A stretch of DNA of 64,000 bases from a virus: positions 31,532 to 95,531 of the IMG/VR virus record IMGVR_UViG_3300032898_000001; one strand, given 5' to 3'. Positions within the stretch are counted from its first letter, which is position 1; every line of letters begins with the position of its first letter. Below, piece by piece: positions 8,029 through 16,425 of the stretch. The translations under genes and the position numbers were made by a program. Below the pieces are notes generated by a model. It ran no database searches and had not been told where the DNA came from. It was given only the letters and a program-made list of their open reading frames with translations.

Positions 8029-8347
8029 CGTGGACGTCCCTACCGTGTTCGAGACGATCAGTCTGCTGCTCGTGGGCTACGGCGTCGGGAACCTGAGCGG
8101 GCGCCGTCACCGGAAGACAGCGCGACCCGCGGGACCGAAGTACACCTGCGGTTGCACCCACGACCTCTCGGTCCACGACCCGAAGACCGGCCGGTGCCAC
8201 GCCGGGGTCAAGAGGCTCAAGTACGACTACGTCGGAGACGTGGTGGGCTACATCTATCCGCAGTGCCCCTGCAAGCAGTACGTGGGCCCGAAGCCGCCAC
8301 CCGACCTGAAGGACCTGTGGCCCGAGGCACCGGGAGTGGGAGACTGA
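8021..8347 (+). CDS. Membrane-associated Cys-rich protein B
   Basis: 109 residues from GTG 8021 (GTG 8030 is also possible). Weak N-terminal helix (ETISLLLVGYGVG), then CGCTHDLSVH, RCHAGVK and CPCKQYVGP, paralogous to the preceding gene. The Cys/His spacing suggests a small zinc fold facing the cytoplasm. Confidence 0.62.
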   Translation: MSDVDVPTVFETISLLLVGYGVGNLSGRRHRKTARPAGPKYTCGCTHDLSVHDPKTGRCHAGVKRLKYDYVGDVVGYIYPQCPCKQYVGPKPPPDLKDLWPEAPGVGD

Positions 8348-8382
8348 TCTGTTCTTATGAGAAAGCAAAAGGAGCTACAGAC

Positions 8383-8763
8383 ATGACCGACTTGAAGTTT
8401 GTGCCGTTCACCGAGGAGAACGACTGGGAGGGTGAGACCTGGCGGTTCTGGCTGCAGCTCACCGGCAACGAGGCCGAGATCGAGAAGCTCGGCAACCTGC
8501 TGATCAAGCAGGCGACCGGCGAGGACGGGGAGAAGCGCGAGATCCCGTACTCGATCGACCTCAGTGACGAGCTCACCGAGGCCGAGGTCGACCTGCTCGT
8601 GGACCACGCCCACGGCACCAGCTACATGAGCAGCGAGACCAAGGTCACGGGCACGTTCACGTGCCCCGAGGGCCCCGACGTGCACGCGGACCAGGACGAC
8701 GGGGACGACGACCCGTTCTACAAGGGCGGCATCACCGAGCTCTTCACGACGGGAGACCGATGA
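8383..8763 (+). CDS. Hypothetical acidic protein
   Basis: 126 residues, ATG after AAAAGGAG. Starts MTDLKFVPFTEEND; strongly acidic C-terminal stretch (HADQDDGDDDP). No family recognised. Confidence 0.6.
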   Translation: MTDLKFVPFTEENDWEGETWRFWLQLTGNEAEIEKLGNLLIKQATGEDGEKREIPYSIDLSDELTEAEVDLLVDHAHGTSYMSSETKVTGTFTCPEGPDVHADQDDGDDDPFYKGGITELFTTGDR

Positions 8764-9038
8764 GCCACGGCCAGCACGTCGGGATCCTCGTCGCCGCGGT
8801 GGAGCGGCGCCTGCAGGACTTCGGCGCCGCGTACGAGGGCGCGAAGCGGTGGTACGTCGACGAGAACGTCGTCGACTGCGATCTCGATCTCTTCCTGGAG
8901 GTCGTGACCGCCGCCCTGGAGGGAGCGGTCGCGGACCTGTCGAAGGTCGAGTGCCCCGCCGCGGGCTGCGCCTTCTCGTTCGTGGGACCGGCCGCGAACC
9001 GAGACGTGGTGACTCACTACCTCGAGAGCCACCCGTGA
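8760..9038 (+). CDS. Hypothetical protein with C2H2-like zinc motif
   Basis: 92 residues, ATGA overlap. Helical N-terminal part, then CPAAGC and THYLESH giving a C-x4-C...H-x4-H pattern at the C-terminus, consistent with one zinc finger. Partner unknown. Confidence 0.6.
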   Translation: MSHGQHVGILVAAVERRLQDFGAAYEGAKRWYVDENVVDCDLDLFLEVVTAALEGAVADLSKVECPAAGCAFSFVGPAANRDVVTHYLESHP

Positions 9039-9379
9039 AGGGCCTTCCCGCGACGTGCCGGAGCTGCGGCCAGGGTCCGCTCGTGGCGGACCGCCGGGCC
9101 GCGGCGCGGGAGGGCCTCCTGTGTCACCGCGGCCGCGGCCTGTGCCGGCCCTGCTACGACCACGAGTGCCGGTTCGGGGACGTGACCCGGTGGGGGCGCC
9201 TGAGCTTCACCCGGGAGGAGGTCCTGGCCGAGTACGCGGTCCTGAGACCGCTCGGCTTGACGCACCGCGAGATCGCGCGGCGCCTGGGCATGAGCCTCGA
9301 CGCCCTCGGGCAGGCCCTGACCCGGGCGCGGCGCGCCGAGAGACAACGAGAGCAACCGAAAGAGAGGGAGGCGGCCTGA
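9035..9379 (+). CDS. Zinc-ribbon plus helix-turn-helix protein
   Basis: 114 residues, GTGA overlap. N-terminal CRSCGQGPL...CHRG..LCRPCYDHEC zinc ribbon, then a helix-turn-helix (LTHREIARRLGMSLDALGQAL, about residues 76-96). Similar arrangements are common in actinophage regulators. Basic C-terminal tail. Confidence 0.65.
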   Translation: MKGLPATCRSCGQGPLVADRRAAAREGLLCHRGRGLCRPCYDHECRFGDVTRWGRLSFTREEVLAEYAVLRPLGLTHREIARRLGMSLDALGQALTRARRAERQREQPKEREAA

Positions 9380-9645
9380 TGCTGCTGTCGACCACGTACC
9401 AGATCCTCGAGAACCAGACCAAGTCGCTGAAGCGTGAGCTGAACGACCAGCTGGCCGCGGGGAGCCTGGAGGACGAGGACCGCGAGATGTTCGAGCGGGT
9501 CCTGAACGGCCTCACGGCCTTCACGCTCTGGACCGAGCGCCGAGCCCTCGAGGCCAACATCAAGGCCAGGGAGACCGCCCTGGCCGAGCTGAAGCTGCAG
9601 CTTCACGACCACCGAGAGCTCTTTGAAAGGAAGATGAACCCGTGA
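9379..9645 (+). CDS. Hypothetical coiled-coil protein
   Basis: 88 residues, ATG overlapping the previous stop. Two long heptad-like helices (ILENQTKSLKRELNDQL and LEANIKARETALAELKLQL). No other motif. Confidence 0.6.
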   Translation: MLLSTTYQILENQTKSLKRELNDQLAAGSLEDEDREMFERVLNGLTAFTLWTERRALEANIKARETALAELKLQLHDHRELFERKMNP

Positions 9646-10172
9646 CCGAGACGTTCAACGTCCAGCGCAGCGCCGAGGCCCGTGACCTGGTGGACGAGAT
9701 GCGCCGCCAGCTGGAACGCTGGGGGAAGCAGTCCTACCCGCCCGGCACCAGCGAGGTGTACCGGGAGGCCTGTGACCTGGCCCGCGCCGAGTGTGACCAG
9801 GCGGAACGAGACGGGCGACTGACCTGGTTCCACATCCTCAAAGAGGAGTTCTTCGAGGTCGCCAGTGAGGAGGACGACCGCCGGCTCGAGAAGGAGCTGA
9901 TCCAGGTCATGGCCGTGTGCGGGTCGTGGCTGCGGGACCTGCGCGAGAAGCGAGGCCACCGGGGTGCTCGGGTGGGAGTTCGGAGCGGGGACCGCGTGAC
10001 CGTGGACTCGGGCCTGAACCACGACGGTCCCGTGACGGGAACGGCCGAGTTCGTCGATGAGGTGACGCTGCACGTGCGGGACGAGGTGAAGAAGGGGCTG
10101 CTGCACGTCTACGCGTGGGAGGACGTGGCGAACCTGACCGTGACGCGAGGAAGGGAGCACCAGGATGAGTGA
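9642..10172 (+). CDS. Helical protein, possibly MazG-like, with beta C-terminal domain
   Basis: 176 residues. Residues 50-105 form helices with an acidic pattern (LKEEFFEVASEEDDRRLEKEL, then a hydrophobic helix) that resembles all-alpha NTP pyrophosphohydrolases. The canonical ExxD second motif is not clear, so this is tentative. Residues 110-165 look like a small beta barrel (GDRVTVDSGLNHDGPVTG). GTGA overlap with its neighbour. Confidence 0.45.
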   Translation: MTETFNVQRSAEARDLVDEMRRQLERWGKQSYPPGTSEVYREACDLARAECDQAERDGRLTWFHILKEEFFEVASEEDDRRLEKELIQVMAVCGSWLRDLREKRGHRGARVGVRSGDRVTVDSGLNHDGPVTGTAEFVDEVTLHVRDEVKKGLLHVYAWEDVANLTVTRGREHQDE

Positions 10173-10515
10173 CGGGAAGCAGAAGCTCGTGTCGGTGTCG
10201 GTCCACGACTGCGAGCTGCAGGTGTTCCGGGCCGGCGGGAAGGGCGGCCAGCACCAGAACAAGACGAGCTCCGGCGTGCGCCTGATCCACCACCCGTCGG
10301 GGGCCCGCGGCGAGTCCCGCGAGGAACGGAGCCAGCTGCAGAACAAGAAGAACGCGTTCCTGCGGCTGATCGAGACGCCCGCGTTCCGGGTGTGGCTCGG
10401 GAAGATGCTGCTGCAGGGCCCGCCGGCCGAGGTGGTCGTGGCGGAGGAGATGCGAGAGGAGAACCTGGTCGTGGAGGGCAAGGAGAACGGGAAGTGGGTG
10501 AGGATCGATGAGTGA
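10165..10515 (+). CDS. GGQ release-factor-domain protein (peptidyl-tRNA hydrolase type)
   Basis: 116 residues. The class I release-factor catalytic loop GGQ (27-29) sits in FRAGGKGGQHQNKTSSGVR, followed by the RF helix (SREERSQLQNKKNAFLRL). There is no stop-codon-reading domain, so it resembles ArfB/ICT1 or PrfH-type peptidyl-tRNA hydrolases that free stalled ribosomes. It lacks the long basic tail of ArfB and ends with a short acidic/basic segment, so how it recognises ribosomes is unclear. Confidence 0.82.
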   Translation: MSDGKQKLVSVSVHDCELQVFRAGGKGGQHQNKTSSGVRLIHHPSGARGESREERSQLQNKKNAFLRLIETPAFRVWLGKMLLQGPPAEVVVAEEMREENLVVEGKENGKWVRIDE

Positions 10516-11014
10516 CGAGACACACCTCGACGCGGACGGCTGGTGCACGTGCGTCGGGCACCAGCGCCTGAAGCGAGAAGCGGCAGCGGCCGAGGACGAG
10601 CGAGAGCTCGTGGCCCGGGAGGCGCTGGGCCGCGCCCGGAGGCTGCTCGACGAGACCCGGGCGGCGCTCCGCGGTGACGTGGAGCGCCGGTTCGAGGCCC
10701 TGGCCCGAGAGATCCTGGGCGAGACGGCCGGTTCACCGGCCAGTGGGATCCGCAAGGTGCTGCTGTTCGCGCCGAGCTACTACACCGCGAGGGAGATGGC
10801 CCGGGAGGCGGGGCTGGGGCCGCACCAGGTGATGTACGTGCACACCCTCTCGCAGCTGTGGGGCCTGACCGGCCAGCGGTACCGCTACCTGGCCTGGGAG
10901 GACCGTTACCACATCCCGCCGGAGATGCTACTGCAGCTTCTGCACCACGAGATCAAGAGGGTGACGCCGGAGGAGCTGGCGGACCTCACCAACCGAAACG
11001 GAGAGACGACATGA
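10508..11014 (+). CDS. Hypothetical protein
   Basis: 168 residues, ATG 8 bp inside the GGQ gene. Possible metal site at the N-terminus (GWCTCVGH), a long helix (30-75), then an alpha/beta part (KVLLFAPSYYTAREMAREAGLG) that looks like a Rossmann-type strand-loop-helix. No family recognised. Confidence 0.55.
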   Translation: MSDETHLDADGWCTCVGHQRLKREAAAAEDERELVAREALGRARRLLDETRAALRGDVERRFEALAREILGETAGSPASGIRKVLLFAPSYYTAREMAREAGLGPHQVMYVHTLSQLWGLTGQRYRYLAWEDRYHIPPEMLLQLLHHEIKRVTPEELADLTNRNGETT

Positions 11015-11316
11015 AGATCACGATCACGGTGGAGCGCCAGATGGGCGACCACCAGGCGGTGACGCAGGAGCTGGAGTGGGGCGACTCCAACTTCGAGTGG
11101 CACGAGATCACCACTCGCGGGGCCACGCTGCTGCACGCGGTCGCCTGCAAGTTCGGTGACGTGAACCGCCGGCCGAGCACCTGGCCCGGCGAGCGAGGGA
11201 TGGGAACCGGAGAGCGGGGCGTTCCCGTGGAGATCGGCGACGTGCAGGCGGAGCTCGAGCGGTTGCAGCGCCAGCAGCAACGGGGCGCGCGGCCGCAGGA
11301 CCGGCCGGGCCGATGA
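11011..11316 (+). CDS. Hypothetical protein
   Basis: 101 residues, ATG overlapping the previous stop. Beta-rich N-terminal half (MKITITVERQMGDHQ), low-complexity Gln/Arg-rich C-terminus. Unknown. Confidence 0.55.
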   Translation: MKITITVERQMGDHQAVTQELEWGDSNFEWHEITTRGATLLHAVACKFGDVNRRPSTWPGERGMGTGERGVPVEIGDVQAELERLQRQQQRGARPQDRPGR

Positions 11317-11561
11317 GCGGGCGGCTCCGGCCGGGGCGCGAGAAAAAGAGCTACCGCGACGTGATCGAGCTCGGGAGGCGGTACGGCTACGAGCTCGTGG
11401 GCTACACGGGCGCCGGGCACCTCCGGCTCGTGCACCCCGTGGCCGGGACGGTCTTCGCCCCGTCGACGCCGTCGGACCGCCGCGGGCTACGGAACGTGGC
11501 GCAGAAGCTGCGGCAGCGACTCCGCGAGAGCGGGGTCACGGAACCAGAAACGAGGAACTGA
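11313..11561 (+). CDS. HicA-like small dsRBD-fold protein
   Basis: 82 residues. Helix, then YELVGYTGAGHLRLVHP, then strand, then PSTPSDRRGLRNVAQKLRQ: the order and the central His match HicA mRNA interferases. No HicB-like antitoxin is next to it. Could be a solitary RNA-binding domain. Confidence 0.5.
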   Translation: MSGRLRPGREKKSYRDVIELGRRYGYELVGYTGAGHLRLVHPVAGTVFAPSTPSDRRGLRNVAQKLRQRLRESGVTEPETRN

Positions 11562-11563
11562 AC

Positions 11564-11773
11564 TTGGAGATCATTCACGTCGTCATCGGCGGAGCTCAGA
11601 CCCAGCTCGTGCTCCGAGAGGGCACCCAGCTGAGCGTCCTTCAGCTAGACCTCGCTGAGACGGAGGTACTGATGAACGTGCTGCGGCTGGCGCTGAACAA
11701 GATGACCAACAAGGAGTTCCCGATGCCCGCTGACCTCGACGTGCGCTGGCCGATGACGCTCGACGTGAGGTGA
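11564..11773 (+). CDS. Small hypothetical protein
   Basis: 69 residues from a TTG start. Pattern strand-strand-helix (VVIGGAQTQLVL...AETEVLMNVLRLALNKM). Last gene of the rightward early operon. Start choice uncertain. Confidence 0.45.
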   Translation: MEIIHVVIGGAQTQLVLREGTQLSVLQLDLAETEVLMNVLRLALNKMTNKEFPMPADLDVRWPMTLDVR

Positions 11774-11840
11774 TGGCCATTCGAAACGAGGGAGGTAGAG
11801 TATCGCTACCTGAGGTGAACCGGAACGAGGGGAAAAGATC

Positions 11841-11879
11841 ATGAACGCTCGTTTTGGTTGCCTCGCAACAACTTCGTGA
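11841..11879 (+). CDS. Possible 12-residue leader peptide
   Basis: ATG after GAGGGGAAAAGATC encodes MNARFGCLATTS and stops 5 bp before a strong terminator hairpin. It has a good ribosome binding site, but such a short ORF may be chance. It could act as a leader controlling read-through. Confidence 0.25.
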   Translation: MNARFGCLATTS

Positions 11880-11884
11880 TATAG

Positions 11885-11922
11885 AACGACCCGGAAGCGG
11901 GTAAGCTTCCGGGTCGTTTTTG
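11885..11922 (+). terminator. Intrinsic terminator
   Basis: Stem AACGACCCGGAAGC / GCTTCCGGGTCGTT followed by a T run (TTTTTG). Ends the rightward early operon before the primase gene. Confidence 0.88.
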
Positions 11923-11973
11923 TCTGTGATACCGGGTAGGAGCCGGTATGAGATCGTACTTCCATCGACGAGG

Positions 11974-11979
11974 TAGGAC
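11974..11979 (+). promoter_or_regulatory. -10 box of a leaderless-type promoter
   Basis: TAGGAC, then exactly 6 bp, then the ATG of the primase gene. Same geometry as five other genes in the window. No ribosome binding site lies between. Confidence 0.5.
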
Positions 11980-11985
11980 TATACC

Positions 11986-14556
11986 ATGACGGACGCCCAG
12001 ACGGACAGCTCGCCGTACCTGGAGGCCGAGACGGCCGTCGCGCACATCCCCGACGACTTCCAGTTCACGTTCGGGTGGTGGCACAACGCCGAGATCAGCC
12101 GCAAGCAGGTGATCGGCGGCCAGAAGATCGACAAGACCGCGTACCACAAGCACCTCTCTCACGGCGGGTCGTACGACCAGTTCCAGTACGGGACCGAGAA
12201 GCCGATGCCGCAGGGGTTTGGTGGGAAGTGCGCCCACGAGGGCCACGACGAGCACGGTCACCAGCGCGCCGTCATCTGCGCGCGGCAGACGCACCTGTTC
12301 GTGGTCGACGTCGACGACCCGATCAACTACGCCCTGACCCAGACCGCGGAGCTGCTCGGCAAGGACCAGGCGATGACGACCCGCGGGGTCGGGTTCCACG
12401 TCTACGTCTACGTGCCCCCCGAGCTCATGGGGCAGTGGCCGACGCAGGGCCCGATCGCGGGCGGTGACATCAAGGCGAACGGGTTCGTGCCCGCCCCGCT
12501 GACCGTGCACTACACCGGCCACAAGTACGAGCTGCGGCCCGGCGCCGCGGTCGTGGTCGCGACCTCGCAGCTCCTGGCCGCGGTGAACGCGGACCGCCAG
12601 GCCCGGCGGCTCGCGAACGGTCCCGGCGGGGAGCGCGGGGACGGCAACGACCCCGAGCTCTTCAGCTACTGCGGGGCCCTGTACGCCGCGAACCCGGCGG
12701 ACAAGGAGGGCGCCTGGGAGATGTGGCTGCGGAAGGCGATGAGCCTCCCGCTGTCGGACCCGACGTGGCCGTGGTCGGAGGCGGACCGGGACCGGTTCGA
12801 GCACCACTGGTCGTACTGCGAGCAGGCGCACGCCGTGAACCACCCGCCGGTGAGCTCGCCGTTTCTCCCGCCCGTCGTGACCGTGACGGCGCCCGTCCCG
12901 CACCTGCCGGTGCCGAGCGTCGCCGTGAAGCCGGGAGGGGGAGGGACGGCGGTGCCCGCCCCGCCGCAGCCCCCGGTGGTGAGCGCGGCGCCCGTGGCTC
13001 CCTCGCTCGCTCCCTCGCTGCCCGAGGTGGTGACGGTGGCCGACATCACGGAGGCGGCTCCCGTGACCGAGGGAGGGACTCAGGCCGCCAGGAAGGGCGA
13101 CGACGCGGCGTCGGTCGCGGAACCGGACTGGACGGCGCTGGACGCGGCCGGGACGCCGGAGGACCCGCTGACCGCGGTCCGGCGGTTTGAGCCGTGCTGG
13201 CGAGACGACGAGGAGAACTTGACGCTGCGGGCGTGGCGCGGGGCGTGGGTCGGGTGGACGGGCACGCACTGGGCGGAGGTGGAGGAGGCGGCGCTGCGGG
13301 CCTGGATCTACCCGCGAGTGGAGCACGCCCGGTGGTCGAAGAAGACCGCCAAGGGCGAGATCAAGATGCCGTGGGCGCCGACCCGGGCGAAGGTGACGAA
13401 CGTCCTGGACGCGATGGCCGCGACCTGGCACCTCGACTCGGCGGTGGAGCAGCCGGCGTGGCTGGACGGGCGGCAGGAGATGGAGCTGATCTCGCTGCGG
13501 AACGCGCTGGTGAACCCGGTCACGCGACAAGAGCACCCGCACACGGCCGCGTACTTCACGGGCTACTCGCTCCCGTTCGACCACGACCCGGGGGCGGGCT
13601 GCCCGCGGTGGGACGCGTTCCTGGCGTCGGTGTTCCCGGGGGACGCGGAGAGCGCGGCTCTTCTTCAGGAGTGGTTCGGGTACGTGATCTCGGGACGGAC
13701 GGACCTGCAGAAGATGCTCTTTCTCGTCGGCGCGAGCCGGTCGGGGAAGGGAACGGTCGCGCGGACCCTGACGTCGCTGATCGGGAAGGCGAACGTGGCG
13801 GCACCGACCATGCACAACCTGTCGACTAACTTCGGGCTGTCGTCGCTCATCGGAAAGTCACTCGCGGTAATTGGAGACGCGCGGACGTCGGCGAAGACCG
13901 ACACGCAGCTCATCATCGAGCGGCTGCTGATGATCACGGGTGAGGACAGCATCGACGTCGACCGGAAGAACCGGGCGATCTGGACGGGGAAGCTGCCGAC
14001 GCGGGTCACGATGCTCAGCAACGACCTGCCCTCGTTCCGGGACTCGAGCGGGGCGATCGTGAACCGCATGCTCGTGCTCAAGTTCACGCAGTCGTTCCTG
14101 GGCCGGGAGGATCTGGACCTGGAACCGGAGCTGCAGGGAGAGCTGTCGGGAATCTTCAACTGGGCGCTGGTGGGACTGGAACGGATCAACCGGGTACGGC
14201 GGTTCACGACGCCGGCCGCGAGCCAAGAGATCATCAAGGAGATGGAGGAGTACGCGAGCCCGATCTCGGTGTTCCTCGCGGAGAAGTGTGAGGTCGGAGA
14301 CGGGTACTGGGTGTCGCGGGATGACCTGTTCACGGCGTGGCTGCTGTGGAACGGGGACGCGGTGAAGGACGGGCAGGCGGCGAGGACGTGGTTCGGTCGC
14401 TCGTTGCACGCCGCGGTGCCCAGTCTCGGAGACACGACGGGGCGGACGAGAGGGTACAACGGGGTGCGGTTGAGGCCGGGAAACGCCACGTTCATCGCGG
14501 GGCTGAGAGGGACCGGAGAGGTCGTCAGGGAGCTGCCGAAACGAGAGGGAATCTAG
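11986..14556 (+). CDS. Primase-polymerase / D5-like SF3 helicase
   Basis: 856 residues. N-terminal bifunctional primase-polymerase (AEP) domain: catalytic FVVDVDD at about 105-111, and GGDIKANGFVPAP near 155-168. A Pro/Ala/Val-rich linker (about 285-365) leads to the D5_N/SF3 helicase half: Walker A GASRSGKGT near 581-589, Walker B-like LAVIGDAR near 626-633, sensor TMLSNDLP near 675. This is the usual plan of P4-like phage primase/helicases that open the origin and lay primers. A repeat-rich AT stretch follows directly, the likely place of action. Probably leaderless mRNA. Confidence 0.9.
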   Translation: MTDAQTDSSPYLEAETAVAHIPDDFQFTFGWWHNAEISRKQVIGGQKIDKTAYHKHLSHGGSYDQFQYGTEKPMPQGFGGKCAHEGHDEHGHQRAVICARQTHLFVVDVDDPINYALTQTAELLGKDQAMTTRGVGFHVYVYVPPELMGQWPTQGPIAGGDIKANGFVPAPLTVHYTGHKYELRPGAAVVVATSQLLAAVNADRQARRLANGPGGERGDGNDPELFSYCGALYAANPADKEGAWEMWLRKAMSLPLSDPTWPWSEADRDRFEHHWSYCEQAHAVNHPPVSSPFLPPVVTVTAPVPHLPVPSVAVKPGGGGTAVPAPPQPPVVSAAPVAPSLAPSLPEVVTVADITEAAPVTEGGTQAARKGDDAASVAEPDWTALDAAGTPEDPLTAVRRFEPCWRDDEENLTLRAWRGAWVGWTGTHWAEVEEAALRAWIYPRVEHARWSKKTAKGEIKMPWAPTRAKVTNVLDAMAATWHLDSAVEQPAWLDGRQEMELISLRNALVNPVTRQEHPHTAAYFTGYSLPFDHDPGAGCPRWDAFLASVFPGDAESAALLQEWFGYVISGRTDLQKMLFLVGASRSGKGTVARTLTSLIGKANVAAPTMHNLSTNFGLSSLIGKSLAVIGDARTSAKTDTQLIIERLLMITGEDSIDVDRKNRAIWTGKLPTRVTMLSNDLPSFRDSSGAIVNRMLVLKFTQSFLGREDLDLEPELQGELSGIFNWALVGLERINRVRRFTTPAASQEIIKEMEEYASPISVFLAEKCEVGDGYWVSRDDLFTAWLLWNGDAVKDGQAARTWFGRSLHAAVPSLGDTTGRTRGYNGVRLRPGNATFIAGLRGTGEVVRELPKREGI

Positions 14557-14911
14557 GTGCTACATCGGGGGAGTTTAGGTGTTACCTGTGGGTAGATCGA
14601 CATTGTTGAACGTTCAATCGGGTAACAGCTAAAATGTCCGATTGTAACAGCCTGTAGCAGCTAAGGTAGCAGCTAAAGTTTGATCAATACAGGCCCTGGG
14701 ACCAGGCAAAACAGACCGATGTAGCAGCTTGTAGCAGCTAAAAGTACCGTATTCGCTCTAGTTTCAAAAAAGTGGGCATGATGTCTACAGAGAGTTACGA
14801 ATAATTACAGAGAGTAGATAGAAAATCGAGAATGGCTCGTAATAGACTTTCAGGTGCTACAGGGTGCTACACCTGATCTTGGAGTGATCAATAAGTGACC
14901 CGAGAAAGTGG
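14557..14911. other. Noncoding AT-rich iteron region, candidate replication origin
   Basis: No ORF of note in about 355 bp. Contains at least six copies or close variants of GTAGCAGCTAA (for example near 14624, 14643, 14653, 14665, 14719 and 14731) in one orientation, three GGTGCTACA-like boxes at its two ends, and a pair of TACAGAGAGT boxes near 14794 and 14817. Much richer in A/T than its surroundings. Its place just behind the primase/helicase gene fits an origin. Confidence 0.6.
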
Positions 14912-14917
14912 TATGAT
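14912..14917 (+). promoter_or_regulatory. -10 box, extended GTGGTATGAT
   Basis: TATGAT preceded by GTGG (extended -10), followed by exactly 6 bp and an ATG. Leaderless geometry. Confidence 0.6.
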
Positions 14918-14923
14918 CGTCAC

Positions 14924-15229
14924 ATGAACTGGAACGAGCGATGCCGAGCCGCGGGGGTGTCGGAGGACAGCGGCCCGTACGGCGCTACCGCTCAACGAGG
15001 ACCCGGCGACGAGACATCGGCGCTGGAGCGCCTGGTCACGTGGGCCGAGAAAAACGACCTTCGCTGGGTTCCTCACGTCGGCGTGTGCCCGTGCTGGGTG
15101 CTCGGGAAGAACCCACACGCCGGCACGTGCAAGCGCCTGGGAGTCTCGGATGAGAAGGGAGCGTGGAAGGATCACGTCTCGACGTGGTGCTCACGTTCGC
15201 GAAAGGGACGCGGGGCTCGAGAGGTGTGA
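14924..15229 (+). CDS. Hypothetical Cys-containing protein
   Basis: 101 residues starting 6 bp after a TATGAT box with no ribosome binding site, so probably leaderless. Contains GVCPCW, KRLG and a Trp/Cys C-terminus (HVSTWCSRSRKG). Function unknown. Confidence 0.55.
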   Translation: MNWNERCRAAGVSEDSGPYGATAQRGPGDETSALERLVTWAEKNDLRWVPHVGVCPCWVLGKNPHAGTCKRLGVSDEKGAWKDHVSTWCSRSRKGRGAREV

Positions 15230-15265
15230 ATCGCTCAGCCGTACGTCAACGAGGAGTGGGACCCG

Positions 15266-15379
15266 ATGGCGGAGAAAGAGATCCAGCTCCTCATCGCTCG
15301 AGGGCTCAGGGTGACGGTGACGACAGGCTGGTACCTGCCGCCTCATACCCGATGCGTTGAGGTGAGGCGTGAGGCCTGA
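15266..15379 (+). CDS. Small hypothetical protein
   Basis: 37 residues (MAEKEIQLLIARGLRVTV...) with GAGGAG about 9 bp upstream of the ATG. Short but in the same direction as its neighbours. Unknown. Confidence 0.45.
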   Translation: MAEKEIQLLIARGLRVTVTTGWYLPPHTRCVEVRREA

Positions 15380-15430
15380 TAGAGGGGTGTGTGCGTATAC
15401 GTACACGCGTGTCCATGAAATGAGGCAGAA

Positions 15431-15865
15431 GTGAGTGAGGCGCGAGACGTGCCCGGCGAGGTGACGCTGGAGGAGGTGGAGGCGAGCGTGTGGCGGCTGC
15501 TCGCGAGCGCGAGTGAGGGGCGAGATGGATCGGGCGTGAGCGCGCGATTGGACGCGGTGCTGGTGCTGGTGAGGCGGTACGGGGAGTGCGTGGCGAGGCA
15601 GCGAGAGGTCGAGATGAGGCGCCGAGAGAGCGCCGCGGGAAAGGAAAAGGAGGGCGTGAAGCGGTGCTCGACGTGCGGGCGCGAGCTGGCCATCGCGGAG
15701 TTTCACCGCAACACGAGCCGGCCCGACGGGCGCCAGAGCCGGTGCAAGGAGTGCGCGGGAGCGGCCCGGCGAGCGCGTACGCGGGTCGCGGCGAGGCAGC
15801 GAGAGGCGGTTTCGGTTACTCTCGGTGCTCGTTTTGAGGGCGCGGGGACGGCGAACGGGGCGTGA
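15431..15865 (+). CDS. Coiled-coil plus treble-clef zinc-finger protein
   Basis: 144 residues, GTG start. N-terminal helices (1-75), then CSTCGRELAIAEFHRN and CKECAGAARRAR: a four-Cys treble-clef unit of the kind found N-terminal to HNH domains in actinophages, but no HNH catalytic motif follows. DNA or RNA binding is likely. Confidence 0.6.
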   Translation: MSEARDVPGEVTLEEVEASVWRLLASASEGRDGSGVSARLDAVLVLVRRYGECVARQREVEMRRRESAAGKEKEGVKRCSTCGRELAIAEFHRNTSRPDGRQSRCKECAGAARRARTRVAARQREAVSVTLGARFEGAGTANGA

Positions 15866-16089
15866 GGCACCCCTGGCTGGCCGACGGGGCCTATATCACG
15901 GTCTGTCCCGTGTGCGGGCTGGCCTGCGAGGGGGCGAGCGAGGACGAGCGGGGTACCTTATATACGCACGCGCGGCGCGACTACCCGTGTCGCCTGGCCC
16001 ACCGCCTCAACGAGTCAGGCGTCGGGTTCGACCCGGAGCTCTTTCTCGAGGCGCTGCGGCTCATCGAGAAAGGACCGTACGAGTGGTGA
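15862..16089 (+). CDS. Small zinc-finger-like protein
   Basis: 75 residues, GTGA overlap. VCPVCGLAC and THARRDYPCRLAHRL give a CxxC...H...C...H metal pattern. Unknown role. Confidence 0.58.
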   Translation: MRHPWLADGAYITVCPVCGLACEGASEDERGTLYTHARRDYPCRLAHRLNESGVGFDPELFLEALRLIEKGPYEW

Positions 16090-16280
16090 GGTTGCCGGCC
16101 TGGCTGCGGCGCTGGCTGAGGGTCGAGTCGCCGAGCGAGGTCTTCGCTCCGCGTCGCGGCCAGCAGCGTCACCCGGCCTGCGTGGTCGCGCCGCCCTTGG
16201 CCACGACGTCGATGACGAGCGGGACGGTCGATGAGAGCGATCTCGATCTGGCCGTGGCGGTTCGCGATGAGCGCCGCTGA
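16086..16280 (+). CDS. Small hypothetical protein
   Basis: 64 residues, GTGA overlap with the preceding gene (a GTG 3 bp earlier is possible). Trp/Arg-rich N-terminus (RLPAWLRRWLRVE). Unknown. Confidence 0.45.
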   Translation: MRLPAWLRRWLRVESPSEVFAPRRGQQRHPACVVAPPLATTSMTSGTVDESDLDLAVAVRDERR

Positions 16281-16422
16281 GGAAGTCGACCTGTGGTGCA
16301 CGACCCACGAGCGCTGGGCGATCGGCAGCGAGCGCCACGCGGCGGGTCCCGAGCACGTCTTGGAGTGGCGAGAGCGACCGCGTGAGGGCACCCAGCTGGC
16401 CTCGATTGGACAGGTCGGATAG
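16267..16422 (+). CDS. Small hypothetical protein
   Basis: 51 residues from ATG 16267 (MSAAEEVDLWCTTHERWAIG). WCTTHERW has the W-C-x2-H start seen in several small actinophage proteins. Last rightward gene before the terminator. Confidence 0.48.
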   Translation: MSAAEEVDLWCTTHERWAIGSERHAAGPEHVLEWRERPREGTQLASIGQVG

Positions 16423-16425
16423 GAT

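Noticed and set aside
11839-13815. 658-residue minus-strand ORF opposite the primase gene
   Set aside because: Arg/Pro/Gly-rich composition typical of antisense reading of a GC-rich gene; the plus strand encodes a clear primase/helicase.
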